A stretch of 43,508 nucleotides of DNA from Oleiagrimonas sp036379395 (GCA_036379395.1 DASVGR010000006.1:1-43508), one strand, 5' to 3'; positions 1-9,305 are shown, counted from the first letter of the stretch. Numbers and translations: made by a program. The notes: generated from the letters alone by a model not told the origin.

Positions 1-2246
1 TGTCGCTGGACATCATGCACGCGGTGTTCATCCACCCGTCGCTGGAAGGCTGGAACGGTTTCGGCCTGGCCGTGCAGGCGTACCAGAAGCGCGCGCCGTT
101 CGTGATCGACTGGCTGGCCGAAACCGGCCGTGCCGCGCACCGCCGCTGGTGCGTGCGCCTGGTCAAGGGCGCGTACTGGGACGCCGAGATCAAGCTGGCG
201 CAGGAAATGGGTCTTGCCGCCTACCCGGTGTACACGCGCAAGCCCAACACCGACGTGTCGTATCAGGCCTGCGCGCGGCGCATGTTCGACGCCGGCGCCG
301 ACGTCATCTTTCCGCAATTCGCCACCCACAACGCGCACACCATCGCCGCGATTTACCACATGTCGCGCGGCCGTCCGTTCGAGTTCCAGCGCCTGCACGG
401 CATGGGCAAGGAGCTGTACGACGAAGTGATCGGCAAGGACAACCTCGACGTGCCGTGCCGCGTGTACGCGCCGGTCGGCAGCCACAAGGACCTGCTGCCG
501 TACCTGGTGCGCCGACTGCTCGAAAACGGTGCCAACACCAGTTTCATCAACCATGTGGTGGACGAGTTCCTGCCCATGGAAAAGCTGGTCGGCGACCCGT
601 GCAAACTGGTGCGCCAGCTGGCTTCCAAGCCGCATCCGCACATTCCCCTTCCCGTCAACATCTACGCTTCGATCAGGAAAAATTCCATGGGCGCCAATCT
701 GTCCAATGACAACGAGCTGGCCGCACTCGCCGATGCCGCCAACCAGCATCCGGGCCCGTGGCAGGCCGCACCGCTGGTTCCCGGCGCCACCAGCACCGGC
801 GCCACCGTCACGGTGACCAATCCGGCCGACCGCACCCGGCAGGTCGGCACTTGGCAGGCCGCCGATGCGGCCACCGCCGCCAAGGCGCTGGACAACGCAC
901 ATGCCGCGCAGCCGGCCTGGGACCGCCTGCCGGCCGCCAGCCGCGCCGCCATCCTGGAACACGCCGCCGACCAGCTCGAAGCGCGTCGCGGCGAGTTCAT
1001 CTCGATGTGCGTGCGCGAAGCCGGCAAGACCATCTCGGCCTCCATCGCCGAAGTGCGCGAGGCCGCCGACTTCCTGCGCTACTACGCGACCATGGCGCGG
1101 CGCCTGTTCGGCCAGCCCGAGCTGCTGCCGGGACCGACCGGTGAAACCAACGAATTGAGCCTGCACGGCCGCGGCACGTTCGTGTGCATCAGCCCGTGGA
1201 ACTTCCCGCTGGCCATCTTCACCGGCCAGATCAGCGCCGCGCTGGTGGCGGGCAACGCCGTCGTCGCCAAGCCGGCCGAACAGACCACGCTGATCGCCTA
1301 CGCGATGGTCAGGCTGCTGCACGCCTCGGGTATTCCCGAAAACATCCTGCAGCTGGTGCCGGGCGACGGTGCCCAGATCGGCCCGGTGCTGACATCCGAC
1401 AACCGCGTGTCCGGCGTCGCCTTCACCGGCTCGACCGACACCGCGCGCGCCATCAACCGCGCGCTGGCCGACCGCGACGCGCCGATCGCCGCGCTGATCG
1501 CCGAAACCGGCGGCCAGAACGCCATGATCGCCGACTCCTCGGCGCTGCCCGAGCAATTGGTCAAGGATGTCGTCGGCTCCGCGTTCGACTCCGCCGGCCA
1601 GCGCTGCTCGGCCAGCCGCGTGCTGTTCGTGCAGGACGTGGTCGCCGACAAGGTCATCACCATGCTCGGCGGCGCCATGGACGAACTGACCGTCGGCGAC
1701 CCGGCGCTGCTGTCGACCGATGTCGGCCCGGTGATCGACGAGGACGCCCTGGCCATGCTCAAGGCGCACGCCGCGCGCATGGACAAGGAAGCCAGGCTGA
1801 TCCGCGAGATCAAGCTGCCCGAAGCCTGCGCCAACGGCACGTTCTTCGCCCCGCACGCCTACGAGATTCCGTCGCTGGACGTGCTCACGCGCGAAGTGTT
1901 CGGCCCCATCCTGCACGTGGTGCGTTTCAAGGGCGGCGAGCTGGACAAGGTGATCGACGCCATCAACGCCACCGGCTACGGCCTCACGCTGGGCATCCAC
2001 AGCCGCATCGACGAGACCATCGACTACATCTCCAGCCACGTGCGCGTGGGCAACTGCTACGTCAACCGCAACCAGATCGGCGCCATCGTCGGCTCGCAAC
2101 CGTTTGGCGGCGAAGGCCTGTCCGGCACCGGCCCCAAGGCCGGCGGCCCGCACTACCTGCTGCGTTTCGCCACCGAGCGCTCGCTGTCGATCAACACCAC
2201 GGCCGCCGGCGGCAACGCCAGCCTGCTGACGTTGAGTGACAACTGA
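1..2246 (+). CDS. putA: Bifunctional proline dehydrogenase / P5C dehydrogenase PutA (5' end missing)
   Basis: Oxidises proline to pyrroline-5-carboxylate with FAD and then to glutamate with NAD+. The reading frame is open from base 3, so the gene begins upstream of the window; 747 residues are present. The first ~220 residues are the end of the PRODH barrel, with RLVKGAYWDAEI, QFATHNAHT, FQRLHGMG and the substrate-binding segment YLVRRLLENGANTSFIN. The remainder is an aldehyde dehydrogenase domain with ISPWNFPLAIFTG, the general-base glutamate in AETGGQN and the nucleophilic cysteine in SAGQRCSASR. The protein stops about 20 residues after the ALDH core, so it lacks the extra C-terminal domain of the longest PutA forms. 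Whether it carries the N-terminal ribbon-helix-helix repressor domain cannot be seen. The next gene overlaps its last 11 bases. Confidence 0.97.
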   Translation, partial: SLDIMHAVFIHPSLEGWNGFGLAVQAYQKRAPFVIDWLAETGRAAHRRWCVRLVKGAYWDAEIKLAQEMGLAAYPVYTRKPNTDVSYQACARRMFDAGADVIFPQFATHNAHTIAAIYHMSRGRPFEFQRLHGMGKELYDEVIGKDNLDVPCRVYAPVGSHKDLLPYLVRRLLENGANTSFINHVVDEFLPMEKLVGDPCKLVRQLASKPHPHIPLPVNIYASIRKNSMGANLSNDNELAALADAANQHPGPWQAAPLVPGATSTGATVTVTNPADRTRQVGTWQAADAATAAKALDNAHAAQPAWDRLPAASRAAILEHAADQLEARRGEFISMCVREAGKTISASIAEVREAADFLRYYATMARRLFGQPELLPGPTGETNELSLHGRGTFVCISPWNFPLAIFTGQISAALVAGNAVVAKPAEQTTLIAYAMVRLLHASGIPENILQLVPGDGAQIGPVLTSDNRVSGVAFTGSTDTARAINRALADRDAPIAALIAETGGQNAMIADSSALPEQLVKDVVGSAFDSAGQRCSASRVLFVQDVVADKVITMLGGAMDELTVGDPALLSTDVGPVIDEDALAMLKAHAARMDKEARLIREIKLPEACANGTFFAPHAYEIPSLDVLTREVFGPILHVVRFKGGELDKVIDAINATGYGLTLGIHSRIDETIDYISSHVRVGNCYVNRNQIGAIVGSQPFGGEGLSGTGPKAGGPHYLLRFATERSLSINTTAAGGNASLLTLSDN

Positions 2247-3855
2247 GCCTGCGCCCGATCCGGTCGGCCCGGCGACCCGCTCCGCCGAGGAGTGGCGTCG
2301 CCGGGCCATGGTTTGCCTGCAAAACGGCCAACTGGAACAGGCACAGGCCGCATTCGAGGCATTGCTGCGCCAACATCCTGACGATATCCGCGCCCGCCTG
2401 CATCTGGGCGAGCTGCTGAACGCCCGCGGTCACCGGCAAGCCGCCAGTCGGCAATGGCTGGCACTGATGCCGCACCTGCCGGACGACGCGCTGTTCATTG
2501 CCGAGCTGGCCACCAACTTGTATTTCAACGGTGAAAGCCGGGCAGCGCGGCAATGCTTCGAGCATCCACAAGTTGCCCGCGCACGATCGCTGCGCGACCT
2601 GCTGGCCCTGGCCCACGCCCGGCGTCTGCTGGACGAACCGGCCGCCACGCTGGCTCTGCTTGACCGGGCCATGGCCGCCGGAGCCGGCGCCCCCGACGAT
2701 TGGCTGGCACGCGCCTTGATGCTGGAGTTTTCCGGCCAACGCGACGCCGCCACCACCGCACTGGAACAATGCGTGCAGCGTTGGCCGCGCTTCAGCGGCG
2801 CGATGCTGACGTTGATGCGCCTGCGCCGGCAAACTGACGACCACCCTCTGGCCGGCCTGCGTCAGCACCTGGCAAGCATCCCGCAAGGCACCCACCCGGG
2901 CATAGATACCGTCTACGCCGAATACCAGTTCGCCACGTTCAAGCTGCTGGACGATCTGGGTCGCCATGCCGAAGCCTGGGCGGCGCTGGTCGCGGGCAAC
3001 GCCACCATGCACCGGCTTCATCCCTACGCGGCTTCGGCCCATGTCGAGGCCGTCGACACCATCATCGCGCAATCACAAGCCCTCGGCGCCACCGCGCCAA
3101 CGGCGCCGGCCACGACGGGCCCGCGACCGATCTTCATCATCGGGTTGCCACGCTCGGGCAGCACCTTGCTCGAGCGCATCCTGTCCAATCATTCACAGGT
3201 GGCCAGCGCCGGCGAACTGGGCGATTTTGCCAAGCAACTGCGCTGGTGCAGCGACACGCCGGGCCGCGGCCTGGACAATCTGGCCACGTTGATCGCCCGC
3301 TGCACGCATGTCAACGCCACCGAACTGGGTCGGCGCTATCTGGCGCAGACCCAGTGGCGCGCCCACGGCAAGCGCTTTTACATCGACAAGCTGCCCAACA
3401 ACTACCTGTTCGTGTACTGGCTGCACCGTGCCTTGCCCGACGCGCCCATCGTGCACATCCGGCGTGACCCGATGGACGCGTGCTTTGCCAACTTCAAAGC
3501 CATGTTCGGCGGCTCTTCAACCCACACCTACGCCATGGACAGCCTGGCGCACCACTACGGCCAATACCGCCGCCTTGTGGCGCATTGGCACGGCCTTTTG
3601 CCAGGGCGGGTGCTGGATGTCGACTACACACGACTGGTCACGGCACCTGCGGCGACCATCGAACGCATCCTGCGCCATTGCGGACTGGCCCGCGAAGCCG
3701 CCTGCCTGCATCCCGAACAAAACGTGGCAGCCGTATCGACTTTCAGCAGCACACAAGTGCGCGAGGCCATCCACACGCGCAGCCTGGGCGCATGGCACCA
3801 CTACGCCACCGGCTTGCAGCCATTGCAGGAGGCGTTGCGGCACATCGACGCCTGA
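2236..3855 (+). CDS. TPR-repeat sulfotransferase family protein
   Basis: A 539-residue protein with an N-terminal helical-repeat half (TPR-like, roughly residues 20-290, with pairs such as NGQLEQAQAAFEALLRQHPD) and a C-terminal PAPS-dependent sulfotransferase domain. The PAPS 5'-phosphosulfate loop is FIIGLPRSGSTLLERIL near residue 300, and the 3'-phosphate motif is HIRRDPMDACFANF. No signal peptide or membrane helix is visible, so it is probably cytoplasmic. The chosen GTG start overlaps the end of putA by 11 bases; an in-frame ATG at 2308 is an alternative that would shorten it by 24 residues. This domain pairing is common in Xanthomonadales and related groups, where the acceptor is usually unknown, and nothing in the neighbourhood names one. 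The assignment to the sulfotransferase family is firm; the substrate is unknown. Confidence 0.9.
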   Translation: MTTEPAPDPVGPATRSAEEWRRRAMVCLQNGQLEQAQAAFEALLRQHPDDIRARLHLGELLNARGHRQAASRQWLALMPHLPDDALFIAELATNLYFNGESRAARQCFEHPQVARARSLRDLLALAHARRLLDEPAATLALLDRAMAAGAGAPDDWLARALMLEFSGQRDAATTALEQCVQRWPRFSGAMLTLMRLRRQTDDHPLAGLRQHLASIPQGTHPGIDTVYAEYQFATFKLLDDLGRHAEAWAALVAGNATMHRLHPYAASAHVEAVDTIIAQSQALGATAPTAPATTGPRPIFIIGLPRSGSTLLERILSNHSQVASAGELGDFAKQLRWCSDTPGRGLDNLATLIARCTHVNATELGRRYLAQTQWRAHGKRFYIDKLPNNYLFVYWLHRALPDAPIVHIRRDPMDACFANFKAMFGGSSTHTYAMDSLAHHYGQYRRLVAHWHGLLPGRVLDVDYTRLVTAPAATIERILRHCGLAREAACLHPEQNVAAVSTFSSTQVREAIHTRSLGAWHHYATGLQPLQEALRHIDA

Positions 3856-3870
3856 TCGACCGTCCCGCAA

Positions 3871-3902
3871 AAAGGCCTGTCTTGCGCGCAAGACAGGCCT
3901 TT
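3871..3902. terminator. Bidirectional terminator, perfect 32-bp palindrome
   Basis: Bases 3871-3902 form an uninterrupted palindrome: 16 bases followed directly by their exact reverse complement. It begins with AAAGGCC and ends with GGCCTTT. It lies 16 bases past the sulfotransferase stop and 18 bases past the stop of the convergent fadL-type gene. The A-rich and T-rich ends let it act as a short T-tract terminator in both directions. Confidence 0.85.
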
Positions 3903-3920
3903 GCATTCCGCACGCATGGC

Positions 3921-5357
3921 TCAGTACGTGTACTGCACGCTCACGCCAAGCAGATTGCCGTAGTCGTCGTAGCTGCCGACGATGGTGTCGCCGGTGGAGC
4001 TGGCGCTGTCGATGTGCGCGGCGTTGACGAAGATGTGCGCGTAGGACGCGTCCAGCCGCAACTGCCTGCTGAACTGGTAGCCGATGCCCACCGACACCAT
4101 GTGGCGCGTGGAATCGGGTACGCGCGGGTCACGCGTGGCCACGTGCGTGGGCGTGGTGTCCAGCGCCAGGCCGGCGCGCAGCGTCAGCTTGTTGTTGACG
4201 TACCAGTCGCCGCCGACGGCCGCGTACCAGGTGTTGCGCCAGTCGAACTGTTCCACCGTGGCCGGCTGCACCGGGTTGCCGTAATCCACGCGCAGCTGCT
4301 TGAACACGTCCCACTTGGTCCAGGCCAGTTCCGCGCCCAGGCCAAAGCGCTCGCCCTGATGCCAGTAGCTGGCGTCGGCCACGGCCGGCGTGGTGAAACC
4401 GGCGCGGCCGGAGGTGTGCTGGAACGGCACGCCACCCAGCGCACCCAGCAGCGGCGCGACAGTCGGGCTGGACAGCAGCGCCTTGACGTTGGCCGGCATG
4501 GTGAAGTTGGCCGTGCCGGTCAGGGTGTGGCTGATCTTGGAGCGGTAATCGAGCGCCAGGCGGTCGTTCGGCGTGATCTTCCACAACGCGCCGACCTGCC
4601 AGCCCATGGCCCAGTCATGGCCCTTGATGGTCGCCAGGCCGTCGCTGCCCGGCGGGATGACCGTGCCGAACTGCGCCAGCAGCGCCGGCACCTGCGCGGC
4701 CGGAATCAGGCCGGCGGCGGCGCCTTGCTGCACCAGGCCCATGCCGACCATGTTGTAGTTGATGGCGCTGGACAGCTCGGCGCTGGTGCGCTGCGCGATG
4801 GCACTCACGCCCAGGGCGAAGTTGTCGGACACGTCGTAGGACACCGACAACGTGGCATCCAGCGACTGGAATTTGCTCTTGACGGCGTTGTAGCGGCCGG
4901 CCCAGTCGCGGTCGTACTTGGTCTGGAAGCCGAACGGCACCGTGAAGCCGGCGCCGATGTACCACTTGCTGCCCACCTGCGTGGCCCAGTACAGGGCCGG
5001 AATCGGCAGCGTGGTGCCGGCGTCGCCGCCATTGCCACCGCTGATCGGGCGACCCAATGCATCGTGCGCCGAACCGCTGAACTTGGCACTGAAGTTGATG
5101 CCGGTCAGGTCGGCCTGGAAGCAGCCGCCGGTGAGGATGCTCATGGAAGCCGGGTTGTTGGCCACCACCGAGCAGTCGTGCCCGGCCGCGGCCAGGCCGG
5201 CATAGGCGCGGCCCATCGACTGGGCGCTGTCCTCGTGCAGCTGGAACGCGCTGGCATGGGCCACCTGCGGCAGGGCAAAGGCGCCCAGCGTGGAAGCGGC
5301 AAGAACGGCCAACGCCAACGGACGCATGGCGCGCAGCGAAACGACGGATCGGGACAT
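3921..5357 (-). CDS. fadL: FadL-family outer-membrane long-chain fatty acid / hydrophobic compound transporter
   Basis: A 478-residue outer-membrane porin that imports long-chain fatty acids or other hydrophobic molecules. The start ATG at 5357 is preceded by AAGGAG at a good distance; an upstream in-frame start at 5405 has no such site. A signal peptide of about 35 residues ends at QVAHA, and the mature protein begins SAFQLHEDSAQSMGRAYAG, closely like the FadL hatch start. The family NPA motif follows (VANNPASMSIL). The last residues, VQYTY, end in an aromatic residue as expected for insertion by the BAM complex. Two cysteines in the N-terminal hatch region (HDCSVV and GGCFQ) are noteworthy. 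It is convergent with the sulfotransferase gene. FadL homologues also carry aromatic hydrocarbons, so the exact cargo is open. Confidence 0.92.
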   Translation of the reverse strand: MSRSVVSLRAMRPLALAVLAASTLGAFALPQVAHASAFQLHEDSAQSMGRAYAGLAAAGHDCSVVANNPASMSILTGGCFQADLTGINFSAKFSGSAHDALGRPISGGNGGDAGTTLPIPALYWATQVGSKWYIGAGFTVPFGFQTKYDRDWAGRYNAVKSKFQSLDATLSVSYDVSDNFALGVSAIAQRTSAELSSAINYNMVGMGLVQQGAAAGLIPAAQVPALLAQFGTVIPPGSDGLATIKGHDWAMGWQVGALWKITPNDRLALDYRSKISHTLTGTANFTMPANVKALLSSPTVAPLLGALGGVPFQHTSGRAGFTTPAVADASYWHQGERFGLGAELAWTKWDVFKQLRVDYGNPVQPATVEQFDWRNTWYAAVGGDWYVNNKLTLRAGLALDTTPTHVATRDPRVPDSTRHMVSVGIGYQFSRQLRLDASYAHIFVNAAHIDSASSTGDTIVGSYDDYGNLLGVSVQYTY

Positions 5358-5406
5358 CACGCAACTCCTTGAAGGGTGAGCGGTCAGGTGCGCTGGGTTA
5401 CGCACT

Positions 5407-5416
5407 CATACGTATG
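5407..5416. promoter_or_regulatory. Candidate operator upstream of the fadL-type gene
   Basis: CATACGTATG is a perfect 10-bp palindrome, 50 bases upstream of the fadL-type start codon. Similar short palindromes serve TetR-family regulators of lipid genes, but no regulator gene is adjacent. The rest of the gap (5358-5550) also holds a CACTTG/CAAGTG inverted pair around 5436-5457. The assignment rests only on symmetry and position. Confidence 0.3.
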
Positions 5417-5550
5417 TTTGATTCCCCAAGTGGGCACTTTGGCCGCACTTGAAGCCGGATGCAAGTGTGTCGGCACGTCCGACCCCATGCAACGGGCAGT
5501 CGCGCGCCGGATCTGGCATGCTGGCGCCCCCGTTCACGCCACGCACACCC

Positions 5551-5796
5551 ATGCAGACCTTCGTTTACGCCAGCCACCGCAAGCCCGACACCTACGTGTG
5601 GCTGCGCGATCAGGACCGCTTCGACGTGCTGCCGACCGAACTGTCCGCGCGCCTGGGCGAGCTGCGTTTCGTGCTGGCCGTCGAACTGACCCCCGAACGC
5701 CAATTGCCGCGTGCGGATGTCGCCACGGTCCTGGCCGACCTGCAACGCCAGGGCTGGCACCTGCAACTGCCGCCGGCCGACGCCACCATCGGCTGA
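5551..5796 (+). CDS. YcgL domain protein
   Basis: An 81-residue protein matching the YcgL (DUF709) family: it opens MQTFVYASHRKPDTYVWL, continues with FDVLP and LRFVLAVELTPERQLPRAD, and ends with a GWHLQLPP motif. YcgL is a small alpha/beta protein conserved in gammaproteobacteria without an established biochemical role. The ATG at 5551 is chosen because the family start begins exactly there; the frame is open further upstream to 5449, but the extra residues do not look like the family. No strong ribosome binding site is visible. The ankyrin gene follows 68 bases later on the same strand and has its own -10 element. Confidence 0.85.
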   Translation: MQTFVYASHRKPDTYVWLRDQDRFDVLPTELSARLGELRFVLAVELTPERQLPRADVATVLADLQRQGWHLQLPPADATIG

Positions 5797-5852
5797 TTCC
5801 GGCAAACACCGCGATTTAACGGCCAGTTACCGCGATGCCCGGTTTGCCCACC

Positions 5853-5865
5853 TATACTCGCCGCA
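5853..5865 (+). promoter_or_regulatory. -10 element and predicted leaderless start for the ankyrin gene
   Basis: TATACT at 5853-5858 is a near-consensus -10 hexamer. Transcription would start about seven bases past it, on the A of the ATG at 5865. No Shine-Dalgarno sequence fits between, so the mRNA may be leaderless. A convincing -35 hexamer was not found. Confidence 0.45.
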
Positions 5866-8800
5866 TGTCCTCGACCAAATTCCGCCAACCGTCTCTCGTC
5901 TCCTCGCTCATCTGGTACGTGCCGGTCGTGGCGTTGATCGTGGTGGCGATATTCCTGTTGCACCCGCTGGTGCTGATTCCGCTGCTGGTGGCCTGCGCGC
6001 TGGCCATGGCCACCGTCTGCCACGCCATCGGCTTCGGCCCGGAACCCAGCATCGCGCGCACCATCATGCGGCGCGGCGCGGCCTGGCTGGTGCTGTTTAC
6101 CGCCTACACCGCACTGGTCTGGCTGCTGATCGCGTTGCCGATGATGCTGCTGACCGCCTCGCCGTCGCTGGGTGGCGCGCTGACCCTGTCCCTGGCCCTG
6201 GCCATCGCCGTGGCCGTGTTGTGGCGGCTGTGGCCGGCGTTCGGGCTGATCATGCTGTGGGACGACGCCTACCCCGCGTCCGACCAGGGTTCGTGGATCG
6301 CCACCGCGCTCAGGCGCAGCCTCGCCTTCGCCCATCATGTCTCTGCCGAAGAACGCTTTTTCAGCCAGTTCCTGCCTTCCGCACTGGCCACGCTGGCGCT
6401 GTCCATGGGCGCGCTGGTATTGAGCGGCCTGTACGACGTCATCCCCGGCGAACTGCGTACGCTGTCGTTGTGGATCTACGGTCTCATCGTGTTGCCGCTG
6501 GCCTGCCTGATCATCGCCAACCGCACGCTGCGCGCGCTGCTGCTGGAGCCGGGCGATCGACATCGGCCGGCAACGCAGACCCCTTCCGGGGCACTGCGGG
6601 AACGACCCCGCGGGCTCGCTGAAACGCCACAGTTGAGCCCGCACGACACCCTCCCCGGCGTACGTGACCAAGCCTTTCTCCAAGCCGTGCGCGACGGTGA
6701 CATCGCACGTGCGCAGGCCTTGCTGGACGCCGGCGCCGATGCCAACACGCTGCCGGCGACCGACGATGCCAATCAACGCAGCGCGCTGACCCTGGCGGCC
6801 TTGCACCCCGACACCCGCCTGCTGCGCGCGCTGATCGCGCACGGCGCCGACGTCAACCAGCGCCAGCACGGCATGACCGCCCTGCTCGCCGTCACCCGCG
6901 ACGGCTGCCTGAGCCGCGCCGAGGCGATCATGATGCTGATCGCCAACGGCGCCGACGTCAGCGCCACCGACGCCGACGGCAACAGCGCGTTGCACCATGC
7001 CGCACGCAGCACCGACTTGTCTGTCGTCGCCGACCTGGTCGACGCCGGCGCCCCCATCGACAGCCTCAACCGGCGCGGCCAGACGCCGCTGGCCGCGGCC
7101 TGCCACTCCGCCAACTGGGTGATGGCCGAATGGCTCGTCAAGCATCACGCCAGGACGACCGTCGAAGGTGGCGAGCCCGCCCTCGTGGCCGCCGCCGGCA
7201 TTGCCGATGACGACCCGGCCGGCATCAACCTTTTGCTGGCGAACAAGGCACGCGCCAACGCGCGCGACAACCTCGACCGCAGCGCCCTGATGACCGCCGC
7301 GCTGGAAGGCCATGTGCTCATCGCGCGCGCCCTCATCGACGCGCGGGCCGACGTCAACGCCGCCGACGCGCACGGCACCACGGCGCTGATGGAAGCCGCG
7401 CGCACCGGCGCCACCGACATCGTCGCGATGCTGTGCGCGGCCGGCGCCGACATCGCCACGCGCGACCGCCACGGCCGCGACGCGCTGATGCTGGCCTGCC
7501 TGTCCAGCCGCGCCAGCGCGGCCACCGTCGGCGAACTGATGCAAGCCGGCGCCGACCCTCGCGGCACCGACGAGGACGGCCGCAGCGCGCTGGACTGCGC
7601 CACCAGCGCCGGACGCTGGGATCTGGTCGCCATCCTCGACCCGTCCAGCGAGCTGCCGGCCAATGTCGCCGCGCAGCAAACGCCCGATCCGGAAGCGGCC
7701 ACGCCCGAACACCTGCTCGACGCGCTGCGCTTCGGCCATTGGGCCATCGTCGGCGGCTTTGCCACCCTGGCGCCCACCTGGCCGGCCAGCGACCTGGCCC
7801 GGCTGTACCTGACCCTGGCCGACGCCAAGCGCCCGCGCGCCTGCGCCTGGCTGCTCGACCACGGCCTCGCGCCAGACGCCCACCTGGCCGACGGCGAACG
7901 CCTGTTCGACGCCCTGCTGGCCGCCCTGCCGGCCAGCGCCGACGCCCTCGCGGCGCTGCTGCACGCGGGAGCCAGCCCCGCCGGCGCCCATCTGGCGCGT
8001 GTCATCAAGGCTGCCGCCAGCGCGCCACAAGTCGGCGTGCCACTGGCCACGCAGCTGCTTGCCTCCGGCGCTGATCCGTTCAGTCCTCTCGCCGACGGCC
8101 GCACGCCGTTGCACCTGGCCACGCAGCCCGGCTGGCAACCCACGCTTGATGCGCTGCTGGATGCCGGCCTCGATCCCAACGCGCGCGACCACGACGGCCA
8201 CGCGCCTCTGCACGCGGCACTCACCGCCACACCGGCCAGTGCCGCCGCCGTGCGCGCGCTGGTCGCCGCCGGCGCCGATCCCGAGCGCAGCGACGCCAAC
8301 GGTGAAACGCCGCTGGGCCTGGCCATGACCATGGACGACCCGGCCCTGGTGCGCTGGCTGCGCTGGACACCCTGGACACTGCCGGCCCGGCGCCTGTTCG
8401 CCAGCGACCTGCCGGCCGCCGCCGCAGCCGGCGACCTCGATGCCGTCAACAAACTGCTGGAACTGGGTTTTGCCGTCGACAGCCTGGACACGCGCGGCGC
8501 CAGCGCACTGGTCTACGCCGCCGGCCGCGGCCATCGCGAAGTGGCCGCGCGCCTGATCGACGCCGGTGCCGACGTCGGCTTCATCACCACCTCCGGCGTG
8601 ACGCCGCTGGTGGCCGCCATCAATGCACGCCAGCTGGCGCTGATGCCGCTGCTGGTCGAACACGGCGCGCGCGTGGACCAGCGCCTGCCGGGCGGCATCA
8701 CCGCCCTGATGGTGGCCAGCGCGCAGGGCCACGCCGATGCCGTCAAGGCGCTGGCCGCGGCCGATGCTGACATCAACGCCACCGACACGCACGGCCACAC

Positions 8801-9272
8801 CGCGCTGCACGTGGCCGCGCAATATTGCTTCGCCAGCCACGACAGCCTGCGCGCGCGCCGCGTGCTGGATGCCCTGCTGGAAGCCGGTGCCGACATCAAC
8901 GCCGTGGACAGCAAGGGCCTGACGCCGCTGCTGATGCTGCTGGGTGCGCACGAAAAACCCGGCGCCGATTGCGATCCGACCCACCTCGGCGCCTTGCTGC
9001 CGGTATTGCTGGATGCCGGCGCCCGCCACGAACACGCCGATCCACGCGGCGTGACCGCGTTGCACGCCTGCGCCATGCACGCGCTGCTGGCGCCGGCGCG
9101 CATCCTGCTCACGCGCGGCGCCGACCGCACCGCGCTGGACGCGTTCGACCGCCGCGCCGCCGACGTGGCGCGGCAACTGGGCTACGCCGACGTGGCCGTC
9201 GAACTGGACGACCGCCACGGCACCATCCCCGGCGTGCGCCAGACCTTGCGCACGCCGGCACAACCGGATTGA
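5865..9272 (+). CDS. Membrane-anchored ankyrin-repeat protein
   Basis: A 1135-residue protein. Residues 10-215 hold about six hydrophobic segments (for example VPVVALIVVAIFLLHPLVLI, GAAWLVLFTAYTALVWLL and LWIYGLIVLPLACLIIANR). From about residue 260 to the end come roughly twenty ankyrin units with the usual G-A-D-x-N and T-A-L-x-x-A-A motifs, such as GADVNQRQHGMTALLA, ARADVNAADAHGTTALMEAA and GADINAVDSKGLTPLL. The repeats are interrupted near residues 610-700 and 820-850 by degenerate units. The predicted topology is an inner-membrane anchor carrying a long soluble binding solenoid, probably cytoplasmic, for protein-protein contacts. The start at 5865 rather than 5835 is chosen for the adjacent -10 element. 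Ligand and pathway are unknown. The gene converges with the antiporter gene 33 bases downstream. Confidence 0.9.
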   Translation: MSSTKFRQPSLVSSLIWYVPVVALIVVAIFLLHPLVLIPLLVACALAMATVCHAIGFGPEPSIARTIMRRGAAWLVLFTAYTALVWLLIALPMMLLTASPSLGGALTLSLALAIAVAVLWRLWPAFGLIMLWDDAYPASDQGSWIATALRRSLAFAHHVSAEERFFSQFLPSALATLALSMGALVLSGLYDVIPGELRTLSLWIYGLIVLPLACLIIANRTLRALLLEPGDRHRPATQTPSGALRERPRGLAETPQLSPHDTLPGVRDQAFLQAVRDGDIARAQALLDAGADANTLPATDDANQRSALTLAALHPDTRLLRALIAHGADVNQRQHGMTALLAVTRDGCLSRAEAIMMLIANGADVSATDADGNSALHHAARSTDLSVVADLVDAGAPIDSLNRRGQTPLAAACHSANWVMAEWLVKHHARTTVEGGEPALVAAAGIADDDPAGINLLLANKARANARDNLDRSALMTAALEGHVLIARALIDARADVNAADAHGTTALMEAARTGATDIVAMLCAAGADIATRDRHGRDALMLACLSSRASAATVGELMQAGADPRGTDEDGRSALDCATSAGRWDLVAILDPSSELPANVAAQQTPDPEAATPEHLLDALRFGHWAIVGGFATLAPTWPASDLARLYLTLADAKRPRACAWLLDHGLAPDAHLADGERLFDALLAALPASADALAALLHAGASPAGAHLARVIKAAASAPQVGVPLATQLLASGADPFSPLADGRTPLHLATQPGWQPTLDALLDAGLDPNARDHDGHAPLHAALTATPASAAAVRALVAAGADPERSDANGETPLGLAMTMDDPALVRWLRWTPWTLPARRLFASDLPAAAAAGDLDAVNKLLELGFAVDSLDTRGASALVYAAGRGHREVAARLIDAGADVGFITTSGVTPLVAAINARQLALMPLLVEHGARVDQRLPGGITALMVASAQGHADAVKALAAADADINATDTHGHTALHVAAQYCFASHDSLRARRVLDALLEAGADINAVDSKGLTPLLMLLGAHEKPGADCDPTHLGALLPVLLDAGARHEHADPRGVTALHACAMHALLAPARILLTRGADRTALDAFDRRAADVARQLGYADVAVELDDRHGTIPGVRQTLRTPAQPD

Positions 9273-9305
9273 CGCGGCGCGGCGAAAACCGCCATCACAC
9301 CGCCA

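Noticed and set aside
3480..5372. A 630-codon plus-strand frame across the fadL-type gene
   Set aside because: It is antisense to a porin with signal peptide, ribosome site and terminal aromatic residue, and it runs through the palindromic terminator.
5610..9263. A 1217-codon open frame on the minus strand opposite the ankyrin gene
   Set aside because: It is a by-product of high G+C at third codon positions. Its translation is Gly/Arg/Gln/Val-rich without a family pattern, whereas the plus strand has clear ankyrin repeats.
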